Origin: Liolophura sinensis
Taxonomy: Eukaryota; Mollusca; Polyplacophora; Chitonida; Chitonidae
Direction: 5' to 3'
Assembly (NCBI RefSeq): GCF_032854445.1
Contig: NC_088304.1
Coordinates: 18,301,704-18,365,703, forward strand
Length of the DNA: 64,000 nucleotides
The position numbers and the translations under genes were made by a program. Positions 24,401 to 34,500 of this stretch are shown here, piece after piece. Numbering within the stretch: the stretch's first letter is position 1; each line of letters starts with the position of its first letter. Under the pieces are notes generated by a model that did not search any database, had not been told where the DNA came from, and worked only from the letters and a program-made list of their open reading frames with translations.

Positions 24401-27400
24401 CTGTGTCCTACTCTAAACTTGGTTGTGTTTTGCCTTACAGTGCCTGTTGTGAAGAAAACATGGTTTAAGGACGCAGGTCCCCTAGAGTTTTACAGTGAAA
24501 AGGCAGATAAGAGCATCCCCACCATTACCCTGGGAGTGCCGAACACAGAAAGAGGTGTGCTAAGACACTAGTCTTTTGCAGCCGAATAATTATTATGTAC
24601 GGGGTACAACTCCAAGCATACAACATATGCAGCTTTGCCTTTTAATTGCAAAGTCTCTCAGTGTGCAATTCGTTAGGGAAGTCGTCAGACGTGCTCCTAA
24701 TGAATCTCTGCCAATAGGCGGTATTCAGCCCTGGCTGAAATCTTTGGTGAGCCGAGGGATTTCGCCAATATTTATTTATTTATTTATTTGATTGGTGTTT
24801 TACGTTGCACTTAAGAATATTTCACTTATATGACGGCGGCCAGCATGATGGTGGGTGGAAACTGGGCAGAGCCCATGGGAAAACCCACGACCAACTGCAG
24901 GTTGCTGATAGACCTTCCCACGTACGGCGGGAGAGGAAGCCAGCATGAGCTGGACTTCCTCATCTGGTTGCTATGAACTCATAGCGACTGCATTGGTGAG
25001 AGGCTTCTGGGTCATTACACTGCGCTAGTGCGCTAACCAACTGAGCCACGGAGGCCCTGATTTTGCCAATAGTGGTAACAAATAGTGCAGAGATTTGTGA
25101 AGTTACTCCGGATGTCTTGGGCTGACAGGAGTGTACTCGCTATATATGGACAGATGTTGACAGATAAATCATCCGACTTTCTGGCATATATGCACGGCAG
25201 ATGCATTTTTTTTTTTTTTACTTTTTTTAATCCATTGGTAGATAAAGGTCAAAAATCAATAATACAGATAATGAAAGTAGCAAATCCAATGTAGTATAAT
25301 GAATACAGTAATAATATGTTATCCTTACTCGCATTGTCCTGCGGCTCTCACGGATATTCTCTGAAGTCTAGAACAACTTTTTGTAATTGGTAAACCGTTT
25401 CATGTACCACTAATGAAGTGGTGAAATTCTTAAATATCAATGTAGTATATGCAAAGGTCTGTCAGCAACCTGCTGATGGTCGTGGGTTTCCTCTGGGTTC
25501 TACCCGGTTTCCTCCCACCATTATGCTGGCCGCCATGGTATAAGTGGAAATATTCTTGAGTACGGTGTTAAACACCAATCAAATAAATAAATAAATAAAT
25601 ATCAATAGTATTTAAAATGTAATACATGTACTTTTATCCAGCTGTAGTTACAGTATGTGTTAATGCTGAGACGAAAGCAGTTCATTAAGATAATTGTCTG
25701 TATGGTATTTTAAATGTTCTACATACAAAACACAGGTCACTGTGGGAAGACAATGGGGATTTTGCGGAGAATTTTTAACGACCCTGAGAAGTCACAGAAA
25801 CCCTGGGTGTTGATTGCAGATGATGATACAATTATCAGGTAAGTGTCAGTTTAGGGATTAAGTTTGATCCAAATCTCGTCATCAGAAAACCCAAAAAATC
25901 CTGGGTCAAATGTTTTTAAAATGTGCAGCAGGCATTTCATGCACGTATCATGTGTTAACCCAGACAATCCGGAAAATAAGTAATTGGCATTTTTTGAAAA
26001 TGTAACACCAGATATATATATAAGGGAATGAGGCAGCTCATACACAAGCCACTGGATGTACAGGACATCATATATGGACTTCCTCTGGAAATGCCTGCAA
26101 CAGCAATATTTCAGTAAAGAAAACAGAGATGGCAAAGCCATGTTGTTCCTTCCGAAATCAGCGTCTGGCGCGTGTGCCAACAATTGTTGCAAATTCGTAA
26201 CTTTCACGACAGAGAATTAGGGGAAAGGCCTACTAAATACAATTATATATTCAGCGTCTGTGTATATTTAAGAAAAAGAAAATGTATAGATGGGGGGCAC
26301 TACAACACTGCTTTACAAAAACACCCCTTTGCAGAAAGTAGTAAAACCCACATCGCCAACGTTAATCTTTGTCTACGATTGTATTTCATGGAAAATGTGA
26401 GTCTCACCACTTTTTTAAAGGGATGTGACAGTCCTTGAGGTTTGGAGGATACAAAGTTGTCTGAATAATAAAAGTGAACAAATGTTTAGTTTGGATTTTG
26501 CACCAGTTGCTATTCACAATATTTGAACTACATGTACTAAGTTTCGTTGGCTGTTCCACCTTCTTACCCAGCTTGCCTCGTCTACGTGAACTCTTAGCCT
26601 GTTATAACCCAGATGAAACTGTGGCTCTTGGAGAGAGATACGCCTATGGGGTGGTGCACGGCTATGGTTATGATTACATCACTGGAGGCGGAGGGTATGA
26701 TTGGCTGAGATTTTTGTCCATATTGTCTATACTGATGTATTTAAAATGTTACTTTAGTTTGCAGTGAAGATTAAATGTGTCTGAGTCTCATTTGATGTCA
26801 TAGTTAATTTGAAATTTATAAGAATTTCCTTGCAATGAATGTAGACTAAATCTTCTGTTTTTTTTTTGTTTGTTTATTTGGCTGTTTTACAGGTATATGA
26901 ATAGATTTTGACATTTGTGCAGCGTTAATTTAATTAAGGCCTGACCAAGCTGAAGTTTTTGAAATTTCAACTTTCAGTTTTTGATTATCACAATGTAAGT
27001 AATGCACCCAAGATTAATGAATTAAATACATGTATATTGTCAACCAGATTGAAGTCCCCGTAATATAATTCAAATAGCATATTGTACTCTTCCAAAACAT
27101 ACAAATACTTATTTGCAGTTGGTAAGACATCTTTAAAAAACATTTAATAGAATTATTCAAGGAAAGTTCTTAAGGAAAAAAGTATAACTTTGTCTAATAC
27201 GGTGCACTTTTGAAGCAATTAATGTCATAAAAACTGAGTGTAAGTGGGTGCTGAAACTTACACTTTTTGAGTAGGAATCACCTGTCTACGATCATAGATA
27301 GAATTAGACAAGATAAGGTAAATGACCGAAATTTTGACTCGCAGAATTTTACTGGATTCTAAGAGTTGTATTAATCTTAAAAGGTGTTTTAAAGGTTTTT

Positions 27401-28786
27401 TTTTTGTTTGATTGTTTTTTTAGGAATGTAGGAAAAAATATTCATGAATCATGGGAAATATGCATTTTGGGTGGATATGTACGTACTAAAATGTTTACTC
27501 TTTGTTTTCCGTGTTGTGCCAGGATGGTGTTCAGCCGACTGAACCATCCACCAGCTGATTGACAGCGACTTGTGCTCATGTGCATCCGATGACTCGCCAG
27601 ACGACATGACCTGGGCATGTGCCTCCAGCGACTCGCTATCCCGGTGACACATAGCCCTTTGTTTCATCAAGGGTCTGTGGTCCTCTGCATTTCTGTGTGA
27701 CATTTTACTATCCTCTGAACCATAATTGAACATGATCTCAGCTATGTTCTATCATTGCGATAGGCATGTAGATTTGCTGGAGGAGTTTAAGGAAGTAGCT
27801 GGGGCTTCCATGACCCAGAGGGTTAGCACCCCAGGGCAATGACCCAGGAGCCTCTCACCAATGTGTTCACTGTGATCAAGTCTAGCTCATGCTGGCTTCC
27901 TCTCCGACCATGAACGTGGGAAGGTATGACGGCATCCTGTAGATTGTGGGTTTCCCTCAGACTCTGCCTGGTTTCCTCCCACCATTATGCTGGCTGCCGT
28001 TGTATAAGTGAAATTTTCTTTGAGTATGACGTAAAACACCAATCAAATAAATCAATAAATAAATGTAAGTAGTTCCGCTTTGTGTTGTAATTCTTTGTGA
28101 CTCAGCTGAATTTTGCCACACATTTGATGTTTTGTTTTAGACCAAGGAATTTAGGTGTCCTTGTAATGGCATGAAATCTTCAGTTTTAATGTAATTTTCC
28201 TTGACATTGCAATCTTCTGCTGAGTTCGTTAACATGTTTATTAACATACAAACATGTAGTATCTTCCCGAAAGAGAACCGTATATCCATCTTGAAGACTG
28301 GTCCACAATGCATACTTTTATGTCTGATGATCTTTAAACTGATATAATATTACAGAAATTTTGTCTAAAACAGCATGCTGACACATTTCAGTGTTACAAG
28401 TATGGTTACATGTTTCTGGCTTCTCATGGACAGTTAAGTCTTGCATTAAATTTTACTCCACATTTTATATGTGCGACCATGCATATGCCAGGTTATGGTT
28501 TTGAATAAACTGGCAGTTGTTACCATGGCAATCAAGATGGCAGTTATGGATTAATCCAGTGCTTATATCATAGCTCAAATATCTGTCATTTATAGGTCTC
28601 CAACACGTCAGATGTGACATTACATGTGACAGTAACTATTTCATTTTTTAGGCTAGGCCTGAGGACTACTCTTCCAGACTGCTTTCACATCAACGCCCCA
28701 TCTCTTTTCACAAGCATTGGATGATTGACCCTGTACAGACGTACAAGGACTGGTTTACTGAGGGGTCATCCAGGGACGAACTATAG
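12411..28786 (+). CDS. B3GLCT: Beta-1,3-glucosyltransferase (B3GLCT / B3GALTL), 14 exons
   Basis: Exons: 12411-12444, 15052-15096, 16951-17063, 18902-18981, 19076-19184, 20098-20234, 21250-21322, 22232-22354, 23426-23495, 24441-24554, 25736-25838, 26572-26694, about 27523-27672, and 28652-28786. All but exon 13 join in phase. The product is about 469 residues; the human protein is 498. Family knowledge: it adds glucose to O-linked fucose on thrombospondin type 1 repeats in the ER and belongs to GT31. Seen here: an N-terminal hydrophobic stretch ([14 protein letters not shown], residues 12-26), CEEETR near residue 105, YPDFAAG in exon 6, the metal-binding-type DDD near residues 328-330, YDYITGGGG in exon 12, and a C-terminal RDEL that would retain it in the ER (the human protein ends REEL). 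The start ATG opens a short exon that splices precisely into the hydrophobic segment. Exon 13 holds two frame lesions and a poor donor. Confidence 0.93.
12645..12866 (+). mobile_element. SINE family 1, diverged, plus orientation
   Basis: The head (GATGGCCGAGGTTGTTAGCA, CCCCTCACCAATACGGTCTC) and tail (TAATGCTTGCTGATGTCGTA) are both recognisable, but boxes are mutated and the AATAAATA end is lost. It lies in B3GLCT intron 1. Confidence 0.82.
13668..13867 (+). mobile_element. SINE family 1 with internal tail deletion
   Basis: A diverged head, then GTGAGTTCAAGTCCAGCTCT (box B), GGGCTCTGCCCGGTTTGC, CACCATAAAACACCAATCAA and AATAAATA. The CTGGCCGCCGTCGTATAAGT block is deleted between CACCATAA and AACACC. 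Confidence 0.85.
15104..15126. repeat. (TA)n microsatellite
   Basis: An uninterrupted run of about ten TA dinucleotides starting a few bases past the donor of B3GLCT exon 2. Confidence 0.95.
15343..15628 (+). mobile_element. SINE family 1, near full length, plus orientation
   Basis: TGGCTCAGTTGGTTAGCGCG (box A), GTGAGTTCAAGTCCAGCTCC (box B), the CCGCCGTCGTATAAGTGAAA block and a final CACCAATCAAATAAATAAAT are all present. It lies in B3GLCT intron 2. Confidence 0.93.
15803..16138 (+). mobile_element. SINE family 2 (different tRNA-like head, CACT-repeat tail)
   Basis: The head reads GGCCCGGATGGCACAATTGG with TCCTGGGTCGAGTCAC, tRNA-like but unlike family 1. The 3' end reads CATATGACTGAAAAATTGTT, then CCCGACGTTATACCCCAAGC and a (CACT)n run. 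A short relative of this tail lies at 63258-63330. The open frame inside it (15889-16086) is SINE sequence, not a gene. Confidence 0.8.
17217..17387 (-). mobile_element. SINE family 1, 5'-truncated, minus orientation
   Basis: TTTATTTATTTATTTTTTTG and GATTGGCGTTTTATG lead to ACCAGCATTATGATGGGAGG and GTTGCTGGCAGACCTTCCCA. The tRNA-like head is missing. It lies in B3GLCT intron 3. Confidence 0.88.
17945..18895. repeat. 68-bp minisatellite running into the acceptor of B3GLCT exon 4, about 14 copies
   Basis: Unit TTGTTATGTAGTATATGCCC, TGTAGGATAGTGTTACTGTG, GTAATGGTTTGTCTTTCTGT, GTGTACAT. Copies are highly alike, so expansion is recent. The last copy runs into exon 4: its GTTTGTCTTTCTATGTGTAT is the pyrimidine tract of the acceptor TATATTTCAG at 18892-18901. 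Confidence 0.96.
19255..19468 (+). mobile_element. SINE family 1, plus orientation, 3'-eroded
   Basis: GTAATGACCCAGGAGCCCCT, ACCAATACGGTCACTGTGAG and CCACCATAGTGTTGGTAGCG are recognisable; the terminal AATAAATA is absent. It lies about 70 bp past the donor of B3GLCT exon 5. Confidence 0.82.
19850..20035 (+). mobile_element. SINE family 1, diverged, plus orientation
   Basis: A shortened head (CAGCGGTTAGTGAGCCTACC), TGTGGGAAGGTCTGGCAGCA and a tail of CTACTGTTGTATAAGTGAAA with ACACCAATGAAAT. It lies just upstream of B3GLCT exon 6. Confidence 0.82.
20812..20988. repeat. About 60-bp tandem repeat, three copies
   Basis: Unit GTGTGTACATGTGGGTGTTC, TCTCTAATCTCTGAGGTCTT, TAATAATAACAAAATAAC in B3GLCT intron 6. 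Confidence 0.92.
21040..21153 (-). mobile_element. SINE family 1 tail fragment, minus orientation
   Basis: TTTATTTGATTGGTGTTTTA, AATATTTCACTTATACGACT and GGATTATGGTGGGAGAAAAC. It lies about 100 bp upstream of B3GLCT exon 7. Confidence 0.85.
21506..22035. repeat. Two-stage minisatellite: 30-bp then 34-bp units
   Basis: The left half repeats GTGGGCATGTATAAAGTGGG plus ATTGCATAAA (30 bp, six or seven near-perfect copies). The right half repeats GTGGGCATGCATGTATTAAG plus TTGGAATGCATAAA (34 bp, about eight copies), then decays to single 15-bp units. It lies between B3GLCT exons 7 and 8. The overlapping open frames on both strands are repeat artefacts. Confidence 0.95.
23040..23305 (+). mobile_element. 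SINE family 1, full length, plus orientation
   Basis: From GGGGCCTCCGTGGCTCAGTT to CACCAATCAAATAAATAAAT, with box A (TGGCTCAGTTGGTTAGCG) and box B (GAGTTCAAGTCC) intact. It is one of the best templates for the family consensus and lies about 120 bp upstream of B3GLCT exon 9. Confidence 0.95.
23772..23845. repeat. Short tandem repeat, three copies of AACAAAATAAATAAGTTTGT
   Basis: Three copies at about 22-bp spacing in B3GLCT intron 9. Confidence 0.85.
23977..24100 (-). mobile_element. MITE copy, inverted and truncated
   Basis: It starts TTAATTCCTCAACCTATTCG and continues TTTTGGAGACAAAATTACAT, the reverse complement of the inner part of the elements at 3525, 5084 and 44509. The other terminus is not found. 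Confidence 0.68.
24770..25060 (-). mobile_element. SINE family 1, full length, minus orientation
   Basis: It begins TTTATTTATTTATTTATTTG and ends CTGAGCCACGGAGGCCC, the complement of the intact tRNA-like head. It lies in B3GLCT intron 10. Confidence 0.94.
25453..25603 (+). mobile_element. SINE family 1 3' half, plus orientation
   Basis: AAGGTCTGTCAGCAACCTGC through CTGGCCGCCATGGTATAAGT to CACCAATCAAATAAATAAAT. The tRNA-like head is absent. It lies about 130 bp upstream of B3GLCT exon 11. Confidence 0.9.
27523..27672 (+). pseudogene. B3GLCT: B3GLCT exon 13 with frame lesions
   Basis: The exon follows a good acceptor and starts MVFSR in the frame set by exon 12, then meets a TGA. In the next frame it reads [12 protein letters not shown] and DDSPDDMT, and it returns to the first frame for LGMC and [11 protein letters not shown]. 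All these match the known family order. A net +1 after MVFSR and a lost base in the ATGACCTGGGC stretch would account for the shifts. The donor after FHQ is not a clean GT at phase 0: the usable GG/GTCTGT site would pair only with a second AG at 28655-28656, giving HQGPED instead of the conserved HQARPED. The other 13 exons are intact, so local assembly error is the simplest reading; true exon decay is possible. Confidence 0.8.
27803..28066 (+). mobile_element. SINE family 1, full length but diverged, plus orientation
   Basis: GGGGCTTCCATGACCCAGAG to CACCAATCAAATAAATCAAT. The box A region is mutated. It lies in B3GLCT intron 13, about 130 bp past the damaged exon 13. Confidence 0.9.
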
Positions 28787-30324
28787 CCACGCGCAGTCTC
28801 ACCTGGGCGGAATCCTGATAACCTGTGCAATATCGTTATGTTATTTGTGCTGTGTTTTCACCTGTTACTTTTCTCAAGTAGGGCCAAAAATGAACATCTG
28901 TTTGTCATATAATATTACAAGGTGCTGCCAAACTGTGATGTCAGAATATGAGACATTCTGATGTTTCTGATCATAGCATGTCGTTATATCGTTTTATATT
29001 ACAGATGAGGTGTGATTGCAATGGTTGTTTTCACAGTCAATGCTGTCCATTTATGCCCAATTAAAATGTACTAAAATTAAACAACCAGTGTCTTCAGCAA
29101 GGTTGCCAAAATCTGGGAGTAAGTCTTCCCTGTTTCTTCTTGGTAAGACACCCTGTGATGCTGTGATGCTGCATGGAAGTCAATACGTTAACCAAGAATG
29201 GGAGCATAATATGTGAAACCAAACTTTGCCTGCCTGCATTTGTCTTGGGGCAGGGAGGGTGGGGGGTGGGGGTAGGGGGGAATGTTTTAATGCCATGTAA
29301 TATTTCAATGTTTCATGGATTTTTATTAACAATGCAGTCAGCACGGTGCTGTGAATTTTGAAATGGTTTATTAGTCATCGGTTTACGGTTTAATCACCGG
29401 TGTTGGCAGCTTTTTCACCTTCTACAAGCTGGGTGCAGTGTCAGTCTCATGGAAATCAGATTCAGTAGCCCCTATATTGCCACTTTTCACTATATTTAAA
29501 GAAACATCCTGAAATATCAACCACAAAGTATTGCTGGCATTTTGCCAGCATGGCTGTCATCCTTCCTTGCAAACAGGCCTCTTAAACACTTTTCTAAGAT
29601 CAATAAAACTCACAGCATGAATCAAAATGAGTCAGTGTCATGTACTAAAGTGTAGAGCTGTTTCACCTATCAACTTCTGTACTTTGAGAAAAAAAAATCA
29701 CATGGACAGATTGGGTAAATTGGGACAAACATTTGGTGTTACGGCAATCTTCAACCCTAATCAACGACCCCATCAGCAAACACACCACTTGATTTATTAT
29801 ATTCTAGCTAAAGCTGGGTATTTTTCTCCATTCTGATTGATTTATCCACCTTATGGAGACTTAAACGATTTTTATATGAAGTTTGATTAATTTCATCACG
29901 ATTTTATTTTATCAGAAAGACTAAAGTGTTTCACAGCTTTTTTATGTGCTTTTGAATGTGCATTTTGAATTTCCAAACTTTTGGCAAAATACAGCGGTGT
30001 CTAAATATTTGTCAGTAATTCATATACATTTACATGCATGCTTACTTGTTTGTATACAAATTCATTTTACATGCATAAATTCATTTTTGATAGAATGTGT
30101 CCAATAATGAACACATAATTGGTCACATTCCAGGTGTTTGGTTTCTTTGGTGCTTGGTTTCTATGGTGCTTGGTTTCTATGCAATATTTTGTATTGGTTT
30201 GTTTTATTGTACTTCAGGGTCAAAGCTAGCACTGGTGGAATTCCTACTTTTTTTCAAATCTTGTATGAAAACTTTAAGATTTAGTGTGTATGTGTATCAG
30301 CTAGTTTCCTCATTTTTATCTCAG
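28787..30324. other. 3' flank of B3GLCT, no gene seen
   Basis: No exon with support on either strand. An ATTAAA near 29059 and an AATAAA near 29605 are candidate poly(A) signals for B3GLCT. A G-rich run (AGGGTGGGGGGTGGGGGTAG) lies near 29257. Confidence 0.4.
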
Positions 30325-30840
30325 TCTCATGCCAGTGTCCAACTCATCCCCTTGTCAGTGTCCAACATATCCCCTTGTCAGTGTCCAACTCATGCAAGTG
30401 TTGAACACATCTCCTTGTCAGTGTCAAACTCATGCAAGTATCCAACATATCCTCTTGTTAGTGTCAAATTCATGCCAGTGTTGAACACATCTCCATGTCA
30501 GTGTACATCTCATGCCAGTGTCCAACATATCCCCTTGTCAGTGTCCAACTCATGCCAGTGTCCAACATATCCCCTTGTCAGTCTCCAACTCATGCCAGTG
30601 TCCAACATATCCCCTTGTCAATGTCCAACTCATGCCAGTGTCCGACTCATCAAATTGTCAGTGTCCAACTCATGCCAGTGTCCAACATATCCCCTTGTCA
30701 ATGTCCAACTGATGAGTGTCCAACTCATGCCCGTGTCCGACTCATCAAATTGTCAGTGTCCAACTTATGCCAGTGCCAAACACATTTCCTTGTCAGTGTC
30801 CAGCTTATGTCAGTTTTCAATGTATCCCCTTATCAATGTC
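30325..30840. repeat. 39-40-bp minisatellite, about 13 copies
   Basis: Unit TCATGCCAGTGTCCAACATA, TCCCCTTGTCAGTGTCCAAC. Two of the three plus-strand frames stay open for over 130 codons because the unit lacks stops, which yields Cys/Pro/Ser-rich translations. Neighbouring sequence gives no splice or start support for a gene. Confidence 0.93.
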
Positions 30841-31184
30841 TTATCGGTGTTTGTCTCTTCCCAGTCTCTCTGTCGTCCCATTGTGTAACCTTCAGCATGC
30901 ATACATACTGATATTCTGTTGGCACAACCTGTACATTTTATCACACGTTTTTAAGGATGACTCAAGTTCATAACTGCTTCTGCATCTGTATGGTATTCAC
31001 TTGCATGAGGCTATTTGAGTCAAAGTGATAGTTTGTTGTCACTAGCATCTGTTTGATAGCAGAATAATAATTTGTTGACTATGTTGGACATTACGATAAT
31101 ATTGGCAACTGTATAGGTAGCTATGTTCCACAAGTGCCCAAACTTTCCAGGTCTTTGAGGAAAACAAATCAATATGTTCACAGA

Positions 31185-31345
31185 TGAATAATTTTAGGGG
31201 GCATGTTTCATGAAACGTCATTTAAACATAGCATTTTTGCTTTGTGCAATTATAGTTTTGTTGAGTTTTGTTGAACTTCTCAATTAAGCGACGACGGTCA
31301 GTTTTGTAAATGAAGAAAATTGGAGTCCCCTGGGGAAGACATAGG
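31185..31345. repeat. Dispersed repeat, copy 1 (partner at 32395-32545)
   Basis: Shared words include CATGTTTCATGAAACGTC (partner CATGTTACATCAAACGTC), TTTAAACATAGCATTTTT, TTCTCAATTAAGCGACG and TCAGTTTTGTAAATGAAG. The two copies are about 1.2 kb apart in direct orientation. Confidence 0.75.
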
Positions 31346-32139
31346 AAGACATTTGTGTAGGATCCGATAAGGATGAGTCTTGGGCATATGGTGGCTGTAT
31401 GATGTTACTACATTAAAAGGAATTACATATATAGGTATGCTTTTTGCTACAACAGCTGAGCGTATAGACAAATTTCTACCTATACTATGAAGTTCTACAG
31501 CCATATTGGCATTTTCAGTGATAATCAAATGTGAAGCAGTAATAAAATTGAGGTGTGTGCATACCTGTAAAGTTTGTCACTGTCACTGAAGATAGCCTTA
31601 TTTGGCCACTGCCTATGGATCCTGAGCACAAAGAAATACTTGTCAGTAGGTGCACGGTCTTGGGGTATGCTTAGTTCTGTTTTTATTATTAGAATTGAAT
31701 ATGTAGACACTTTTTGTGTTGTTCGTTTCTGACTTTCAGCTGTTTACCTGGAATGGATGTGCTTTGCGTAAGTGAAAATTTTGCTGTCAACAATCAAATA
31801 AATACTAACAGCCACACAGAACATAGCTCTTATTAGCAGTGTCAAAGTTCAGGTATAGTACTTAACCAGGGAAGGTTCCTCTTTGCATCATCAAAACATA
31901 GGCTGTAATTGTTACTTTTTCCAGCTGTAGAACAAAGTGTTCAAGAGAAATAAGATCTGAATAAAAGAAGTATTTCTTTCCACATTATGATGTAACAATG
32001 TATCATGTTTACCAATGTCAAAATTGTAAGTTTTATTATGTTGTACAAATGTACGTTATTAAAGGTTATTGAACAATGTTACAAGGTTAGTTGTTATTTG
32101 TTTTTTTTTGTTTTGCTTTTATAACAGAACTGGAATCTT

Positions 32140-32240
32140 TGTCAAACAAGAATAGCCATGTCCAAAACTGCTCCATAAGCAGTGTGAGGACAGAAATCCA
32201 CAAAACGTCCACGACAGATTTTGAATCTATTTACAGGAGT
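32140..32240. repeat. Dispersed repeat segment (partner at 32645-32735)
   Basis: Both contain AAGCAGTG(T/C)GAG(G/C)ACAGAAATC, CGTCCACG and AGTTTTGAATCTATTTA-type sequence. With 31185 and 32395 they suggest a longer repeat family copied locally. Confidence 0.6.
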
Positions 32241-32394
32241 GCACCGTGCATGGCATTTGCCTGCCACACCATGACACTAGCCTGACACACTGTCATCCTT
32301 CATGTCGCACAACATGTAAGTAAACTCACTGGAAGTGGTCATTGAAATTGGGCCACTTGATTTGACGAAAATGAAATCAATCAGTACATAAATG

Positions 32395-32545
32395 AATCAC
32401 TTTGTGGGCATGTTACATCAAACGTCGTTTAAACCTAGCATTTTTTGTTTGAGCGATTAAAGTTTTGTTGAATTTCTCAATTGAGCGATGGCGGTGAGTT
32501 TTGTAGGTGAAGAGTTCGCTTGGGAAGACAGTGGAACATTCCCAG
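32395..32545. repeat. Dispersed repeat, copy 2 (partner at 31185-31345)
   Basis: See the partner for shared words; this copy reads TTCTCAATTGAGCGATGG and GTGAGTTTTGTAGGTGAAG. Confidence 0.75.
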
Positions 32546-32724
32546 GAATGATATACAAATATGAACATTATGATGGGTGAAAGCTTGATAAGTGGTCTTC
32601 AGGAACGTTGTACTGCTTTTATGGTCACACCAGTGTGGTTGACTGTTAATTGTCGCCAAGGCTCAGTAAGCAGTGCGAGCACAGAAATCTACCAATTCCC
32701 CCCGTCCACGGCAGGTTTTGAATC

Positions 32725-32993
32725 TATTTATTTATTTATTTGATTGGAGTTTTATGCTGTAATCAAGAATATTTCACTTATAGGACGGCGGCCAGCATTA
32801 TGGTCAGAGGAAACTAGACAGAGCCCAGGGGAGACCCACGACCATCCACACGCTGTTGAAAGAGCTTCCCACATACGGCCGGAGAGGAAGCCAGCATGAG
32901 CTGGACTTGAACTCACAGCGACTGCATTGGTAAAAGGCTGCTGGGTCATTATGCTGCACTAGCGCGCTAACCAACTGAACCAAGGAGGCCCCG
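32725..32993 (-). mobile_element. SINE family 1, full length, minus orientation
   Basis: TTTATTTATTTATTTGATTG to AACCAAGGAGGCCCC, with GGACTTGAACTCACAGCGAC (complement of box B). It has inserted inside a dispersed repeat: TTTTGAATCTAT occurs on both sides (32716 and 32994), a likely target duplication. Confidence 0.93.
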
Positions 32994-33892
32994 GTTTTGA
33001 ATCTATACCTGTTGTACACTTTCAATGATTTAAAGGCAAGCGCCAACAACCACTTAACCAACAGTTCAAGGAACAACATCGTGTACATTAGAGATGTGAT
33101 ACACTGAAAAGTTTATTGACACAGTCCTAGATCCCAAGCTATGTAAAAATACTGATAAACAAGTATACTTCTTAGTCCAAAAATTGAAAAGTGTTACAAA
33201 GAATTTACATCAGCACAAAGAAAGGAGATCTCAAAAACACATAACCTGATTAGCTGATCTAAGAACTGGGTTCAGAGTGCTTTCAAACTCAACTTATTAT
33301 ACACAGAAAAACTGTTCACTTCAGGCCAGGGTCTACTTCAGCATGATTCCTTTCATCCATTGTCTTGTTTATACATCTTATATATGATCTCGTCATAATT
33401 AGAATGTTAAAGCATAGTTAAGCAATTTATCTGAAAGTTGAAGAAACAAAACACTATTTGCGATTCTTTGCAAACCTTTCCGCAATCGTTATTATAGATG
33501 GACATTTTTTCTTTCATGCAAAAGACCGTCGCCAGTTCTGGTGGAGAGTTTTTTGTTAAACTACATAACCTGGAAATTAGTCTGCAGGACATGTACTGCA
33601 CCGGACAGTAGCAGGAAAGGGACAACCATTACTACGTAACAGAACTTGCCATGTACACTTGTGATATCTGGAAAATGTGCCATTTATGTCAGCCACCAAC
33701 TGTACAATTATTTCCATTGTCTTTTTTTGGTAAACTAGAATTGCTCGTGTTTTAAGGGATCACTGCTGCCGGGAATCTGATATGTCAGCCATTGTTGCAG
33801 GACTGGTACTACACATTTGTTACTTTTCACCTCCCTTCAGACAAGCTAGAGAAACAGCTATTAACCCTCAAAATGCCTAAACTGCACTAAGC

Positions 33893-33897
<5 letters not shown>

Positions 33898-33937
<40 letters not shown>
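33898..33937. repeat. (AT)n microsatellite
   Basis: A near-uninterrupted run of about 16 AT dinucleotides. Confidence 0.95.
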
Positions 33938-34149
33938 GATTCTTTACAAGTAGTTGTATTTCCCTTTGTTGTGACAAAATATTGTTTGGTTAATGTATTT
34001 TGTGATCTCGAGCTTCCAGCTTTAAAATACGTAACTTTACAGGAATTATTCTTGTGAACCTCTTAGCCATGTGACACCGCAATTCATACCATTCCAGGGA
34101 TGAAAAAGGTTGCAAGAAATGGATTAAGGTACTACCATACTCCTTAAGC

Positions 34150-34500
34150 CTAGGGCACACGAGAGCTATGTGCTTAGCAAAAAATCATGCGTGGCATTTG
34201 TCTTAAGCACGCACCTCGTCTGCGGTGAACCTTTTTGTAAGTTTTTTTGCCTTTAGTGGAGATATTTAACGTGTTTGATAATTTCGTTCATTTATGCACA
34301 ATGCCTTGCCTTGTCCGCGGCAAAGGAAAGCTGCCTCCTTTCAAGTAACCGCCAATGCGCTTTTGTTTGCGGGTCACATGATTTGGAAGATGGTTGTCCA
34401 CAGCGACATGATAGAAGACGTTGTATTAGAAGATAGGCTGATTGAATTACGGCCAGACTACCCGTGTTTACGTGATGTCCACTTCCACCACTAGACAAGC
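34150..34500 (+). mobile_element. Possible MADF-domain fragment from an old DNA transposon
   Basis: Plus-strand 34408-34491 reads MIEDVVLEDRLIELRPDYPC, then LRDVHFHH and a stop. The LIEL...PCLxD spacing resembles the start of a MADF domain, common in Harbinger-type elements. The upstream TAGGGCACACGAGAGC has the look of an element end. The frame is short and both strands are open, so this is tentative; it could also be chance. Confidence 0.25.

Noticed and set aside
30097-30911. Open frames of 263 and 138 codons on the plus strand
   Set aside because: They run through a 39-40-bp minisatellite whose unit lacks stops in several frames. No homology, splice or start support was seen.
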